Below are positions 47,826-60,198 of a stretch of 64,000 nucleotides of DNA, piece after piece; the stretch's first letter is position 1; the number at the start of each line of letters is the position of its first letter. The stretch comes from Branchiostoma floridae. Taxonomy: Eukaryota; Chordata; Leptocardii; Amphioxiformes; Branchiostomatidae. The position numbers and the translations under genes were made by a program. Where the stretch lies: assembly GCF_000003815.2 (NCBI RefSeq), contig NW_023365795.1, positions 71,283 to 135,282 on the forward strand. The letters are read 5' to 3'. The notes below the pieces were generated by a model. That model was not told the origin of the DNA. It searched no databases and was given only the letters and a program-made list of their open reading frames with translations.

Positions 47826-48156
47826 TTCAAGTTCTTTGTGCTTTCTTCCAGACTTCAGTGCCATAGGAACTCTTTGAGCTTTATGCTGATTTAAAGTGGT
47901 TCTTACTGGTCTCTTTGAAATGTTATTACATGTTTATTGAAGCCATCCCTAGAGCTTTATTCCTGGTTACACTACTAGTAACTTAAAGTACAAGAACTAC
48001 TCTTTGTGCTTTGTGGTGATCAAAAGTGGGTCTAACAAGCTATCTTAATGTAATCAGGAATTTCTAGTGGTCACCCCCTTGTGCTTTGTGCCTTATTCCT
48101 AACTACTGTGCGAGAGCGACTTTCGTGCTTTTGATGCTGATTGAAAATAGTCCTAC
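47826..48156. repeat. tandem repeat, period about 120-127 bp, running into an exon border
   Basis: Units with GAACTCTTTGAGCTTTATGC (47867), GAACTACTCTTTGTGCTTTG (47994) and GCGACTTTCGTGCTTTTGAT (48115) each continue with a TGATxxAAAxTxGTxCTxxC stretch. In the last unit that stretch contains the minus-strand donor of the exon at 48157-48294. Confidence 0.7.
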
Positions 48157-48294
48157 CCTGCCATTTTGCCCATTCATCCACAAAGCCGGCCCATTTCCGG
48201 TCGCCTGCGCGTATGACGGACGGAAGAAGTACCCTCCATTAGGCATCGCCGGGTGAGGCGCAACGGGGCCACAAGGACCCTGATGCCGAACCAC
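48157..48294 (-). CDS. candidate Pro/Gly-rich exon (46 codons), possibly ADAR1-like N-terminus
   Basis: A good branch-point word (ACTAAC) lies about 20 bases before acceptor TTTTGCGTAG, and the exon ends AGG|GTAGGA. Both ends are phase 0. The product (VVRHQGPCGPVAPHPAMPNG, then GYFFRPSYAQ and further Gly/Asn/Gln residues) is low in complexity and looks disordered. GC is far above the surrounding AT-rich DNA, which supports real coding sequence. Same strand and same phase as the candidate exon at 42209-42265 and the Z-alpha exon at 5283-5456, so a common transcript is plausible. Vertebrate ADAR1 p150 also begins with a Gln/Gly/Pro/Tyr-rich tail. No start codon is present, so at least one more 5' exon is needed. 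The product could also be an unrelated protein. Confidence 0.6.
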
Positions 48295-48299
48295 CTACG

Positions 48300-50650
48300 C
48301 AAAATAACAGCGTTAGTATTTTCCTCCGACACCGCAACTTTGAACTTCAAATCATAATTCTCCTATTGAATGACCTCCTTGAAGAAAAAGTCATAGCATT
48401 TGTATTCCCTTTGAATCTTTAAAACATCCCTTTCCCTTTGTCTACACAATTTGTAGTCCACTGTTTCCAATGACTACCAGGTTTGAGTCAACACATCCCC
48501 CCCCCCAAAAAAAAATTCTCCAATGCCATCAATGTTAGGTCTTTTTTTTTACACAGGTCCTAGTTTTTAACCTTAAAGACATCATCTTCCCAACCAAAAT
48601 TTCCTCAAACACAAAATGTTTAGTGAATATTTTCCATAACATTTCAATTTCATGCTACAAGAATCGTTTGCTCAAAGGCTGCCCACCTTAGACAAAAAGG
48701 AAAAGCATTTGATTAGTACTTAGCCCTTTGAAAGGAACGACATCAAAATGGAGGCAGCCATCAGACGAAACAACCCCAATGGCTTCCTACTAATCAACCA
48801 AACTACATATGCATGTAATCCTCTAGGCAGCAGTTGAATTGGAGGGCAGGATGTCTAATTTGCTGACACAAAGCTTTGTTGTCTATCGACTTGTCGCTTT
48901 GTAAAAGAAGGCGATCCCTAGAGTAGGATGTGAATAATATTTTACAAAATTTAAGAAACTTGGTTCATAATACACCATGCACAGCTGTTGGTTCTTGATT
49001 TATTTTAGGATGCAAATGTACTTTTGTGCACACAAAATTTAATCTATGCATGTTTTTATGACTGTTGGACCGGTGCAAGTCACTTGCTGGGTATCTGTGT
49101 TAAAGGTCCATATACGTCGAGTTACCATAATGGCACATGAGTGTACAGCACATTCTAGACATTGAAGTGTCAGGGATTTTATATACAGTAAAAATTGCAT
49201 TACTTGTTAAGAATTGGTTATTTGGTTTCATTGCAATTTTCCAGAGCTTGAGACTATGTTGGCAGGTTTTGCTGACATTTTGCTTTTATTTCATGCTGTG
49301 CACCCTTGATGATTCTATGCCTCTAAATCTGTATTTTGCAAAAATAGATTCCAAGCCCTATAAGCAGCATTTCAAAATGTGTTTATAACAAAGGACCTAA
49401 CATGGATGAAATACACTGTAACATACTAAACTGCTTTTTAATCAAAGTTTCAGTCCATACCAAAGTTGCCTGCTGTATATTTGTGTACAACAACATAGAC
49501 TGCTTAAATAATCTTTAAGCTACCTATCTAGACTAGTTAATCAACAAGTAAACAGTGCCAGTCACTCACTCTGCTGACATCAGTTAAGAAGGAAATAAAG
49601 ACTGTGAATTCCTAACGCTGCATATTTTGGGGGCAATTGAACAATAATATATAGCACTCAAAAGGGAATAAAGGCCTGCATATCCTTATCAAGAACATAT
49701 TCATTTGTCAGTCTTTTGTTCCAGTCCCCGGAGAGAAGGCATAACTTGGACTGCAAGCATGGTATCAGCCAGAAAAAAATCTTCCTTTGAATAAATCCAT
49801 ATTGGTGCAGGTGGTGGTATAATTCAAGTTGTCCCGGGTGACCAAAGTCTCTGTCCCATTTCGGAGGCCCATTTGTCACACAGATCGATGTGATTGATTA
49901 CCAAATACAGACCACTCCTGATTTGCCTCCCAGTGTGTCTACTTCGACACAACTCAATTAAATCGATTCTAAAATTTTGAATTTGATGATTTTCTTCATC
50001 ATCAAAACCTGCTCCCTATTTTCCCATAACAGTGGCTTTTCCTGGCTAAACCTGAAGAAGTTCCAGAAGTAATAAAACATATCTCTTTCATTCATATTCC
50101 AATTTACGTGTAAATCTATCTATCTGTTTGCACAATATTCCTCAATAGTTTAGGGGGCATACTGAAATCTTATTTCCTTTTTTCCAACAAATGTATCCCA
50201 GACGAAGTGTAGCTGTAAACTTCATTTAACACAAACTCGTTTTACAAGGAAAAAGTTAGTTTACATCTTTTATTTAATTGCGGGAACAATGCCATGAACA
50301 GAATCCAACCCACACAATGAAAAATTCTCCATCTTCTCAACTAATGATAATCTACACAGTCTAGTGTTTGCTCTTTTCACAAACCAGCATCTGTCCCAAA
50401 ATCTATCACATTGATTCTCCAATACCCACAGTCCACCATTTGCACACCTTTTGTCGTGCAAATCAATTTAATGTTCCAGATTCTGGTGCTGTATGCAGGT
50501 ATTACGCCTGTCGATAGCGGTCCCTTTGTGCCACAGCATGATAATCAATGGGATCGGACAGAAGGGACAACAGCGCACTTATTCTGCCTCATGTAGTGTA
50601 ACGAGTTATCACTGAAAACTTCACACTGGCAGTAAAATAGAACATCTGAA
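48300..50650. other. non-coding stretch
   Basis: No further 5' exon of the gene at 48157 could be identified on the minus strand here. AT-rich, with C and T homopolymer runs near 48500-48550. Confidence 0.4.
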
Positions 50651-50655
50651 ACTCA

Positions 50656-51040
50656 GTGGGTCCATTATTATCAATTTTTCATACCATAGATTTTCAATGT
50701 TCAACAGCTAAAAAGGCAAATCTGGGACTGGCTAACTGTAAATTTAACACAATCTATTAAATGCACCCCACAACTCATTTGAGTTTGGAATATCAGTGAA
50801 TTTATCAAAAAATTATTTGGAGAAAATATTCTGGAACCAAAAAATTCACACTAGAAAGGCATAATGAATACAGCTTAAAATGTGGGTCAATTATCATCAA
50901 TCCTGATTTCCATAAATTTTCTATGTTTAAAGGAATCCATGCAAATATATAGCTAGGAATCGATCAGTGCACTGAATTTGACACAACCTATTAAATCTAC
51001 CCAGCAACTCTGAGAATATTGGTGAATTTATTGGGAATTT
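50656..51040. repeat. tandem duplication, period 226 bp
   Basis: GTGGGTCCATTATTATCAAT at 50656 matches GTGGGTCAATTATCATCAAT at 50882. Later shared words are ACACAATCTATTAAATGCAC / ACACAACCTATTAAATCTAC and AGTGAATTTAT / GGTGAATTTAT. Confidence 0.85.
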
Positions 51041-52770
51041 TGGCAAATATTTGGCAGTCAATCCTGTTTTAGAGACTTACGCTGAAAATAACACTCATAA
51101 AAAATATGTCAGAAAATTACATAATGCATGGCTAAGGTGATTAAACACTAACTAGTGCCTCCCATTACCCCATAGAGACAACTGTGATCTTGCATCTATC
51201 GCGACAAAGATAACATGATAAACTTCATCGTAAATAGTTCATGGATCAATGGTAAATATGGATAATTTGATAAAACAGTCATGAATACTTCATAAATCTG
51301 GTAAATCAGTGTCTGCCTGACATTCATGACAAATGCAATATTTTTATAGCATTTGTGGATTGTGCTTCATAGAATCATACTGCTAATTGCTCCTTGTATC
51401 ACATGGTTCCATGTTTCACAATTTTGTATCAGTATCACTATTCAGCAAAATCACCTGAGGTTATGGTGATGTAGCTATATGCAAATTGATATGAAGCATG
51501 CCCATTACAAATTTCACACCTTACTTCACCCCCACTGAATTACTCTCCATTGGGCCTTTCTCTATTGATCTACAGAGGAGGCCCTATAGGGGGATTTCTC
51601 TGGTCCCAACAACAATGGCGGTGAGGATGACACATATTGCTTGCCCCACAACCTGCACCACACAATGCTATTCAGCTGATGGGCACTAAAATGGGAAAAT
51701 GTCTGTTAATTTAAATGCACAGCCACTGGCAATTATATGGGCCAACCCTCACATTGTGAATATAAAGAAAGTGAAAATGTCTTACATATGTAAATCTGTA
51801 CATAAATAATGCTGCTCCTGATATGCATGCGGAAAGAATCTATATGGTGGTACTAAGTTCCCTAGTTTTGCACAATGAAAATTCTGACTGGACCCACTTC
51901 AATATCTTTCAGCAAATATCATAATAAATACTCTTAAATTCTCATACTTTATCAGATAGTTAACACTGTTTACATCATCATCATCATCGTTCATCCTCGT
52001 GTGAGGTGGAGCAGACGAAGTTAGTTGTTTACTGTTTACAAAGCTTATTTAATTGCTGGTTGGCATTTCATAATTGATCTGTTGTATAATATAATTAACT
52101 AAATAACGACCATATCTATAAACAGCTGAAGGTGAATATTTGATGCATTAACTTAAATCAAATTAACCTTACCCCTGCTGCTTTAGCCTTTAACCAATAA
52201 TAATCTAGTCCCAAAAGGCTATCTCAGCAATGAGAAGGTTAAGTCTTTAGGGCCATTGCCAAATGCAAAATACTTCAATTCCTTCTTGTTAGAAAAGCTG
52301 TGACATTTTATTTCTGTTCCATGTCAGAGGGACACAGGTGCCTGGGGGTCTGCAGTCAAACAATGTCCCCTATACATGTATTTCAGCACCTCTAACCCTT
52401 ATGCGACAGAAAACAACACATGTTAAACCAGACAGTGAGGGAATGATCCTGATAGCATATAACCACATTTAGTCCATCTAAATGTATGATTATGGCAGTT
52501 TGAAGGTGTCTACAGGAGTACCTTGGTGAGACATCCAGTGTCAAATTGCCCATAAAACTACAGGCTTTCCTTTGATTCATTCCTGAAGGGATCTTATTTT
52601 CAAGGGCAGTCTAGATGAAGTTTTGCATTGGTAAACCTAAGGTTATTTAAATCAATTGTAGTGACAGAGCGCAGGACTGCTGTGAATTTTATTCCCTTCC
52701 ACGGTGTGGATTTTAGAGAATCTTTATTCAAGATGGGGCATTCAAAGTCGAAGTTGGATACTACTGTCAG
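51041..52770. other. non-coding stretch
   Basis: No supported gene or clearly bounded repeat. Confidence 0.4.
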
Positions 52771-52771
52771 G

Positions 52772-52880
52772 TCAAAGGTCACAGTTGAAGACCATGGCCA
52801 CATGTGACCAAGTAGCTATAGTATCCCTGGTCAATCTGAAGCTTATCATTGTCATAGAATCTGCTCCCCTGGGTAAGGGT
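52772..52880. repeat. dispersed repeat, related to 26157-26262
   Basis: Co-linear with the other copy over about 105 bases, ending CTGCTCCCCTGGGTAAG versus CTGCTTCCCTGGGTAAG. Confidence 0.75.
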
Positions 52881-53355
52881 GTGTGTGGAAAGAGCATGAG
52901 GGTGTTAATCCCCCCACCCCCTTTTATGAAAAAGCCCTCACCATTTAGACACAAAATTAACATATTTATATGTAAATGCAGATAATGATGATGATCATGC
53001 AGATGATTTTCACCAGTTCTGTATGAATAGAAACCACTTATTGTCTTAAGTCAGTTATATCTGTATCATTTTCACATTTTATCTTTAAAAAAGGCCAAGA
53101 ACCAGCAAAGACATTCAAAACTGCCCATCCTCGTAAAATAGAAAGTGCATGCAAATATGCGAAGGGGGTAGAAAGCCGGGACACATACATAAGGATACCT
53201 GAGACTCACACTGAAAGGTAAATCACCTTGAGAAGATCATGTTAAGAAACCCAAAACGCTGATGAGGCTATGCACAATATGAATGTGCTTTCAAGGAAGT
53301 TAAATGTCAACTGTATCCAACATCAAACATCAGACTGAGGATGATGCGTGATGAC

Positions 53356-53846
53356 TAGGGTAGGGGTGAGTACAGGTACGCGGTACGGTACCAGTACTAA
53401 ACCGTTTTGTTGGATCTGTTAAAAAAAAACAGACCTGAAAAAATTCAGTAGACCTGATGTTGGACCTATTAGAAAATGAACAGATTATATGAACAGGCAT
53501 TCACACTTTTGGGGGCTTACCAGTCACACGTTTTGGGGCATATCAGTCAAAGAAAATGACAAGAGCAAAGTAGAGTTACATGTAGTTGTTCCTACTAAGT
53601 TTTACAGTCAATCGTACAGAGGCAGTAAGCCTTGTAGAATTTTAACACACCCCTGGGGGTCAGATACTCCACCAAACAGATTCCTTTGAAAAGAAATGGA
53701 CCATTATTTTGAGTACTGTCCATTTAGAAGTTTTCACATACTGAATTAGGTCCAGGTTATGGTCCGGACCTTGGCCTGAACCAGACCTGGACCTGCACTT
53801 TCTGTGCCGGTATAGGGTACCCATAGGTACTGGTACCCACCCATTA
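53356..53846. mobile_element. longer GGTACC-type MITE with internal insertion
   Basis: Left TAGGGTAGGGGTGAGTACAG; right end reversed TAATGGGTGGGTACCAGTAC. The left interior shares AACAGACCTGAAAAA and CTGATGTTGGACC, and the right interior CCAGACCTGGACCTG, with the shorter copy at 26276-26443. About 250 unrelated bases (about 53480-53740) are inserted between. Confidence 0.7.
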
Positions 53847-54184
53847 CGATTTTTTGCTAGTTAGTAGTGTGATAACTCTTGTATTCATCCATTTATTTGT
53901 AGGTTACAATAATGGGCTTAACTTTGCTGACTGTCCTAGATATTTCATTATCAGACTCCTCACTGTAATATTACCTTGACTGATGGATAGGTATGAGCTT
54001 TATTGATTTGCTATGGATCAATAACTATACAAAGACAAAACATCCCTTCTGTCACGTTCAACGTGAGATTATTTGTAAGAGGATTAAACCTACCCAGCCC
54101 AGCTTATGAGACAATAATGAATCTAACCCTGAAAAAGATTAAACCCCAAATCTGTCATGTTTTTGTGCTTATCAAGGCAGCTAA

Positions 54185-54390
54185 ACCGTCTTGACCCGTC
54201 TGCGATATTCCAGAGCGCGGAATCAATTTATACGAGGCCTGTATCTGGTTACTGATCAATATAGATTAAACTGGAGGGGCCGCCAATGGATTTTATCCCA
54301 CCCACAGCAGGTTGTGAATGATCCGTATCCCCAGATGAGGCATTTTTCGTGCAGGTGTCACTGCGGGTCGTCATATAAATGACACCCTGC
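54185..54390. other. GC-richer island, candidate conserved non-coding element
   Basis: Balanced composition with words such as GTGCAGGTGTCACTGC and CGTCATATAAATGACACC. A 63-codon ORF crosses it without family resemblance. Regulatory role only suggested. Confidence 0.25.
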
Positions 54391-54447
54391 CGGGGCTAAA
54401 TGCAAAGAAGTATTGATTGGTTTTGATTTCCGATAGGGCTTTCGTTA

Positions 54448-54900
54448 ATATGCATGCTTTGGGACCAAACATATATTTCCAGTGTAGATTGACATTATTA
54501 TGAGCAGAAGTTTGCACGCTGGCAAATTGATTGGTACTTCGTAAATACTGCCTCTTCAACAACATTAAATATACACTCTAGACAGTGTAGCTAAGCACAA
54601 TAATACAAAATGCTTCGTGACCAAACATATCTATTTATGAGTTTACATCAAAATTATTGGGCAGAAGTTATGCCAGCATATTGATTACACTTCATGAATT
54701 CAATCTCTTCAGCTGTGTTGAAAATATGCTTTTTTTATTATACATAAGTTAAAATATGCATGACTTTTATGTGTCAGGACCTAACATACATTCCCAAGTC
54801 AACATTGTGTGCAGAAGTTTGCGTGCAAGCATATACTGAGCGGTAGAAATGAATTGAGCCTCTTAAAAATTCAATATATACTTTGAACAGTATGCACTAG
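54448..54900. repeat. diverged tandem repeat, period about 150-157 bp, 3 copies
   Basis: GGGACCAAACATATATTTCC, GTGACCAAACATATCTATTT and AGGACCTAACATACATTCCC head successive units near 54461, 54617 and 54777. Each is followed by a GCAGAAGTT word and then by a CTTCA/CTCTT word about 50-70 bases later. Confidence 0.8.
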
Positions 54901-55218
54901 AGGCACTTCATCCATGGAGACAAGCCAAACAGACTAAGAATAGCACTCTTACTGTAATTTGTTCCGGAGGTTGACAACCTCTAACTAGTCTAAGTAGATG
55001 AGCCAGGTAATAGAATCACATTAGTTTAAATGAGGAAAATAACAGGTACTCTCAGATGTCCACACTGTCAAGATAAAAAGGGGACAAAATGGAACGGCAC
55101 TTGTAAGGACAGTGACTCTAGTACCATAGATGACGACTATAGTATCGTAGTCAAAAATGAGATGCTAAAAATATCCAATCTTATCTGCATAACAGTCTGT
55201 GACTTCAGCACCACTGTG

Positions 55219-55282
55219 GTTAATAACCACCAAGATTTCAGCACCAAAGAGAGCAACATTAGCACTACACAGTCATACAAAT
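55219..55282 (-). repeat. inverted copy of the 5.5-5.9 kb repeat
   Basis: TAATAACCACCAAGATTTCA and CTACACAGTCATACAA match the reverse complement of the third unit at 5822-5888. The 141-codon ORF over this place (55030-55455) therefore includes repeat DNA. Confidence 0.75.
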
Positions 55283-56318
55283 ACTATGGTCATTTTTTAG
55301 TAAAAAGACAGGATTCTTTATGTTTTGTAGTGTGGAAAACAAGAATTGTCCATAGGATTTGTATCTACAATGCTTCTATTTACCTATCAATGATAACAAA
55401 ACCAACTGTGCACTGGGGAAGCTATCATTCATATCTTCTTATTTCTTTTCAGTAGACCAAGCAGCACATACAGTTGATAACATAAACTTCTTAAACATGA
55501 TAATATCAATGCTAGTCTATCCCCAAATTGACCTCTCCTCACTAAAGGTCCTTGGAAGGTGAGAGCAACTTTCAAACTGGCTTTCTGAGGGACTTTCATG
55601 GCAAAGTGCAACATGGTTAGGGCAGTCACATATCACTACAGAGTGGGCATGGCAGAATACTAAGCCATGTTGTAACTTATGAGCATCACAGATAAGCTTC
55701 AGAGGTCCAGTGGTTGGCTGCCCTGCCCCTGGAACTAGAACCTATGATATGATTCCAACTGTGTGGCTCACCCGACATGCACGTTACCAGAAAGGGCAGC
55801 AGTCCTTAGGACAGGAAGTTAAGCCATGGTTCACTGCTCATTGTGCTTGTAAAGAAGAACTAGGGGATTTTCCTCAGTACAATGAGCCTGTAAATATTGT
55901 ACATATCAACATCTGTCTTGTTCTCTCATTAAGACCAGTGGAAGAAAAGCTCTTTGGCGAGCTAAACGGGTTCGATATCACTTTCACTTTTTTACACGGC
56001 CAGTATTGGTTGGGCAGAAAGGTACAATTTGATGGTCAGAAGGAAGAAGCTTGGCACTATTATGTCCGCATGGTCTTAATCACCAATACACCCACCTGCA
56101 ATTGTTACAATTTTTAAGGGAAAAAAATTGAAGATTACAAGTTGAAATAACTTTTTATGCTGGGTGGAAAAGAGAATCACTGACTCAAGATCACACCGTG
56201 TTATATCTTTTAGTCATGAATATATGTATGACGATAACATAAATATTATCAGCCCACAAATCTTGTAGGGCAGACAAAGAGGTTTGGGTTCTTGCAGGTA
56301 AAATTTTGGACCACTTCC

Positions 56319-56485
56319 AATAGACCAATCCTAACTGTCTATCATAATCAGCAGTACAAAGAGACATTTAGTGGTCTCACCAATGAGAGGGTGTTATTGC
56401 ATCATCGTCAAATTTCTGCATTTTTTGGTAGTCATTCTGTATTGCTGTTTTGACGGAGCTGGACTGAGCTATAGGATTGGTCTAT
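56319..56485. mobile_element. MITE-like element with ATAGACCAATCCTA ends
   Basis: AATAGACCAATCCTA at the left and, reversed, ATAGACCAATCCTA at the right, about 140 bases apart. TGCAGGTAAAA occurs just outside both ends as a direct repeat (56294, 56488), which may be part of the insertion scar or a larger unit. Confidence 0.55.
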
Positions 56486-57758
56486 ACTGCAGGTAAAAGA
56501 ACCACCACCCAGGGGACTGAGGAAAAATGGCTGGTGACAGAAAGGAGGTTGAGAGGGACTCAAGTAAAATTGGACAAGATTGCTTCAATTTTGAGGCCTG
56601 CCAGGCCCCACACTAAAGCTGACATACTCAAAGTGATGGGGTGGTGTTAATATGGAAAGTAGCTAAATACAACTGCCAGAGTCGATCGATTGCATGTGTG
56701 GCTCCTCCTGACACAAGCAAAGGCTTTCAGCCAAATATAGGGATGACCAATTACAAAAAGGTCCACAAGAATGACCTTCTGCACAGCATGATTAAATTGG
56801 ACAATCAGATATGCCTGCAATACAGTTCATATATTAGCTGGCTACTCTTTGAACTAAAGGCCTGCTGCGTGCTTGATGATCTTAGGCATATTCATATAAA
56901 AGTTCTTCCGTTTAAAAAGCTTCTACAGGACTTCGTTATCAGATCATTTTTGCTGGACAATACGGCAATATGGTAAGATTTTTGACACTACTTATTAAGC
57001 CCAAATAGCCCCCAAAAAATATAAGAAATGTTACTTTATGCATCGTACATATTGCCATTAAAACAACAACTATTTTATACCTGCCAGATTACTGTAAATG
57101 CCATTAAATTTAAAAATCAGTAGAAAATGGGTGTTCACCACGGAAATACCAGTGGTATCAGTTTGTACCACAATAACTACATTTATGTAAGACCCTGCCA
57201 ATAGTATAAGAATAACAGTATGCCAGAACCACAAAAATATCAGGCATATATAACCACATGCTAGGAAAGAGGGCCATGACTAAAATAAAAGGGCCATTTT
57301 CTATAGACAGATATATATCACACGTTTTGATATACGAAAACAGTAAGAAACAAACAAGAAATCTTTCCCACACATTTTATTAGAAATGACTTATCTTTGC
57401 ATGTTTTATACTTTTGATACACGTAATAAAAGTGAGTCATTGATGAAGTGATAGGTGGTTGGGAACCTGTTCTGTCTGAACTTCTAATCCAGCTTTAAGT
57501 CACTAATCCCAACACAGGGTTTCGACTGGCAGAGTTGGCGCCTCTGGGGATATCATATCAAAGGTCTTTAAATCCTATTGCTGAGGTGATACAGTGATTA
57601 CCAGCTGTTAACAGTGTGGGGAGGGGGGCGAACAACAGTGGTGAGACCCACTTATCTCCCATTCTAATCCTGCCTGGCAAGCTGGTGGGTTCATTGCAAA
57701 TCAGTATACTAGTTAACACCTGTTATGTAATTGAGGGTTGATAACCCACCCCAAAGTG

Positions 57759-57766
57759 TATATAAG
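57759..57766 (+). promoter_or_regulatory. TATA box
   Basis: TATATAAG in the context AGTGTATATAAGGGCT. About 79 bases downstream is an ATG in good context followed by an ideal splice donor. Upstream words include TTGCAAAT and GTTAACACCTG. Confidence 0.5.
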
Positions 57767-57844
57767 GGCTCTAGTCATTTGCTATAACTACCAAATAAAA
57801 TCACCGAGTGAGTGAAGTCAAAGTGAGTGAGGCTCATAACCAAA

Positions 57845-57879
57845 ATGTGGACTTTTGATCAGACAATGGCATCTGGCTG
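57845..57879 (+). CDS. possible first coding exon (11 codons, phase 2)
   Basis: ATG in context ACCAAAATGT starts MWTFDQTMASG and runs into CTG|GTGAGT, a consensus donor. Together with the TATA box and a leader of about 55 bases this looks like a genuine first exon of a plus-strand gene. The next exon could not be identified within the window, and the peptide is too short to assign. Reading straight on into the open frame at 57993 fails in phase. Confidence 0.4.
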
Positions 57880-58139
57880 GTGAGTATATGATAATATTAT
57901 ATTCTTTCACTTACTAAGTAGTAAGAAAACATAAGGAAAATCCCATTAATTTCAGAAAAAATTAAGGCTTTTGAAATAATCTGTCAGCAATTATGAATCT
58001 TGAAACAACTCAAAATTCAAATTTTACATTACTTCAGCCATACTATCAAAAAAGGCATCATCCATCAAATTCAGACTATCTTAATCTGCATTGCCATAAC
58101 AGCATTTTCCCCAACATCTTGCAGAATAATCAGCAGTCT

Positions 58140-58352
58140 TCTTATGGCAAGCACCAAATTTACTACAGCCAAGCCTTTTCAAGGGACCACCTCTACATGA
58201 GAACCACCTGGTCCACTTGGTCCCTTAGGTGTTTCCTACAGGCACAATTCAAGCATCAATAATCCTGTCTATATTGACCACCTGTCTACATAGACCAGAT
58301 TCCATTCCATCAGTCCCAAGTGGTTTTCTTAGGCAGTTTTCACAGTACTAAC
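58140..58352. mobile_element. fragment of a GTCAAAC-type MITE
   Basis: Contains ACCACCTGGTCCACTTGGTC, TGACCACCTGTCTACATAGA and CCAAGTGGTTTTCTTAGGCA, closely related in style to the interior of 21385-21562. Ends TTCACAGTA. The left terminus was not found. The open frame 57993-58262 overlaps it. Confidence 0.45.
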
Positions 58353-58949
58353 TTGAAAGCTATATTCTAAAAGCCATCTTTACCTTAACAGATACTTACA
58401 GACATACAGTACTGTGTAACAATCCTAAATTTTACTCCGGTACGTATACAGTACATGTACCAGTCCTGATATATGGTGAAGACATTGCTATCCTAAATTG
58501 ATCTACAGGCTTACATTTAGAAATTTAGTACCAGCCACATATTCCCCAAGCTTTCAACTGCTGAAATTTTTGACAGGCTTTTTTGAGAGTGTGCCAAATG
58601 ATTTAGCATTACAGACCATACCTTACAACTTCTGCACGTAAAAACCTGTTACCAACAAAAGCCCTTTGTATATAGGACATGGTGGCTGTTGCATTATTCT
58701 AATGGTGTTATACAATGTAGCTAGACATTATTGTGCATTATCAGTATGCCACTCTGAGCCAAGATTAGTAGATTTAATGCACTTAACGTTCAACTTCTCC
58801 GAATCCATTTATCTGGAACGAACCATGTTATGCATTTGTAATGGAATTACCTGTCTCAAGGCATTCTGTGAGAGGAGAATTTTGTTCTTTATTTACTGGA
58901 AGGAAAGTAGTTTGTACCTTACAGATGCAAGTTAATTCATTACCTCAAT

Positions 58950-59290
58950 AATTTAGGCAGGCATGTTTGGGTGTGTGTCTGTCTGCTAACTTGTAACTCA
59001 AGAAGACATACATTTTGTCAGGTAGATAGCTGATAGGTGGGTAGGACTTCACAAGACCTCGACATTGTTACATTTTGGGCCTCCTAGTGGCTTTTCATGG
59101 TACTGGAGTGAAATTTTGTGTTTTGAATCAGATATTCTGTGATGTAGACAAGCTATGGATCATATGGTCATGATTTATTTTGGGGGGGGGGTGACAGTTT
59201 TTCTGCCCAGAAAGAAGTGACATAAGTTTGGCCCCCCTGTGACTGGTACTGGTACTGCAGGGGCAGTATTGTTAAAATTGTCCAAAGAGG
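58950..59290. repeat. distant diverged copy of the 39.5 kb repeat unit
   Basis: Shares GGGTGTGTGTCTGTCTG, TAACTCAAGAAG, ATAGGTGGGTAGG and TTGGGCCTCCTAGTGGCTTT with the block at 39476-40640. Confidence 0.75.
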
Positions 59291-60198
59291 ATAACTGGAA
59301 AAAGTAACAATGGATCTTCAGATCAAAACTTTTACATGTGTTAATACCTCTAGCATAATCAGATATTATATTTTCAGTAATTCTCTGAAATCATACTTTC
59401 TCAATATCAAGCTACTTGATGAATGGGTATTGACTTATCAAACATATCGACTACACCTGCAGGCTATGATAAGTTCCTCTTAATACTTATTAGTTTAATA
59501 GACATCCATTCCTTTGTTTTATATGTACCCAGTAACTCACATCCATTATGGTACCTATACCTGGGGGAAATAACAGTGATACCATTAATATAACCCCAGG
59601 GTTGAACCTATAACCTCTGGCTTGCCATATCATAAACTGAGTCCAGTTCTATGGCATTATGGAGATTCAGTTGGCTTGTTTGCAAACTTTCCATCTATTT
59701 TGTCAATTGTGCTAAACACAACCATTCAAATTGAATGATTGCATCGGCTTGGAACTGCACCATTTTCATGACTATGAAAAAAGTGTATCTTTATAAAATA
59801 TTTGAATCACATCCTCAAGACCCCATCTTATAATTCCAAAGCTGACGCAATTCTACGCCTGTGTTTAACACAAACTCTCACTGCAATTAGCAGCTGTAAC
59901 ATCCCCCTTATTCCAAGAATTCTTACAAAAGGTCTTAAGAGACAGCAGTATGTTTCCGTAGCCTAGATAAGTGAAAAGTTCAGTCTGTCATCTTTTTCTC
60001 AGAAAATCCCTCAGACAACCTCATGAGGTATCCGACCAACTGTGGACAAACACTCATCCAATTTGACATTTTCACCCTCTGAACATATAGGAATACTAAC
60101 CTGGCTGTGGACCAGACAATACTCGTCATTTCTGGCTGTCAAGATTTAGATCTGGGAAGAGATGCACTCAGTCTGGTGCACAGGGGAGTCTAGGTTAA

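Noticed and set aside
55030-55455. 141-codon plus-strand ORF with a CPHC start
   Set aside because: Part of it is repeat DNA shared in inverted orientation with 5.5-5.9 kb; no second metal-binding pair; length is within chance for this composition.
57993-58262. 89-codon plus-strand ORF after the TATA-driven exon
   Set aside because: Does not join in phase to the exon ending at 57879, has an overlapping ORF of similar size, and runs into a MITE fragment.
59590-59660. tRNA B-box-like word GGGTTGAACCTATAACC
   Set aside because: Flanks do not fold as a tRNA; probably a SINE remnant.
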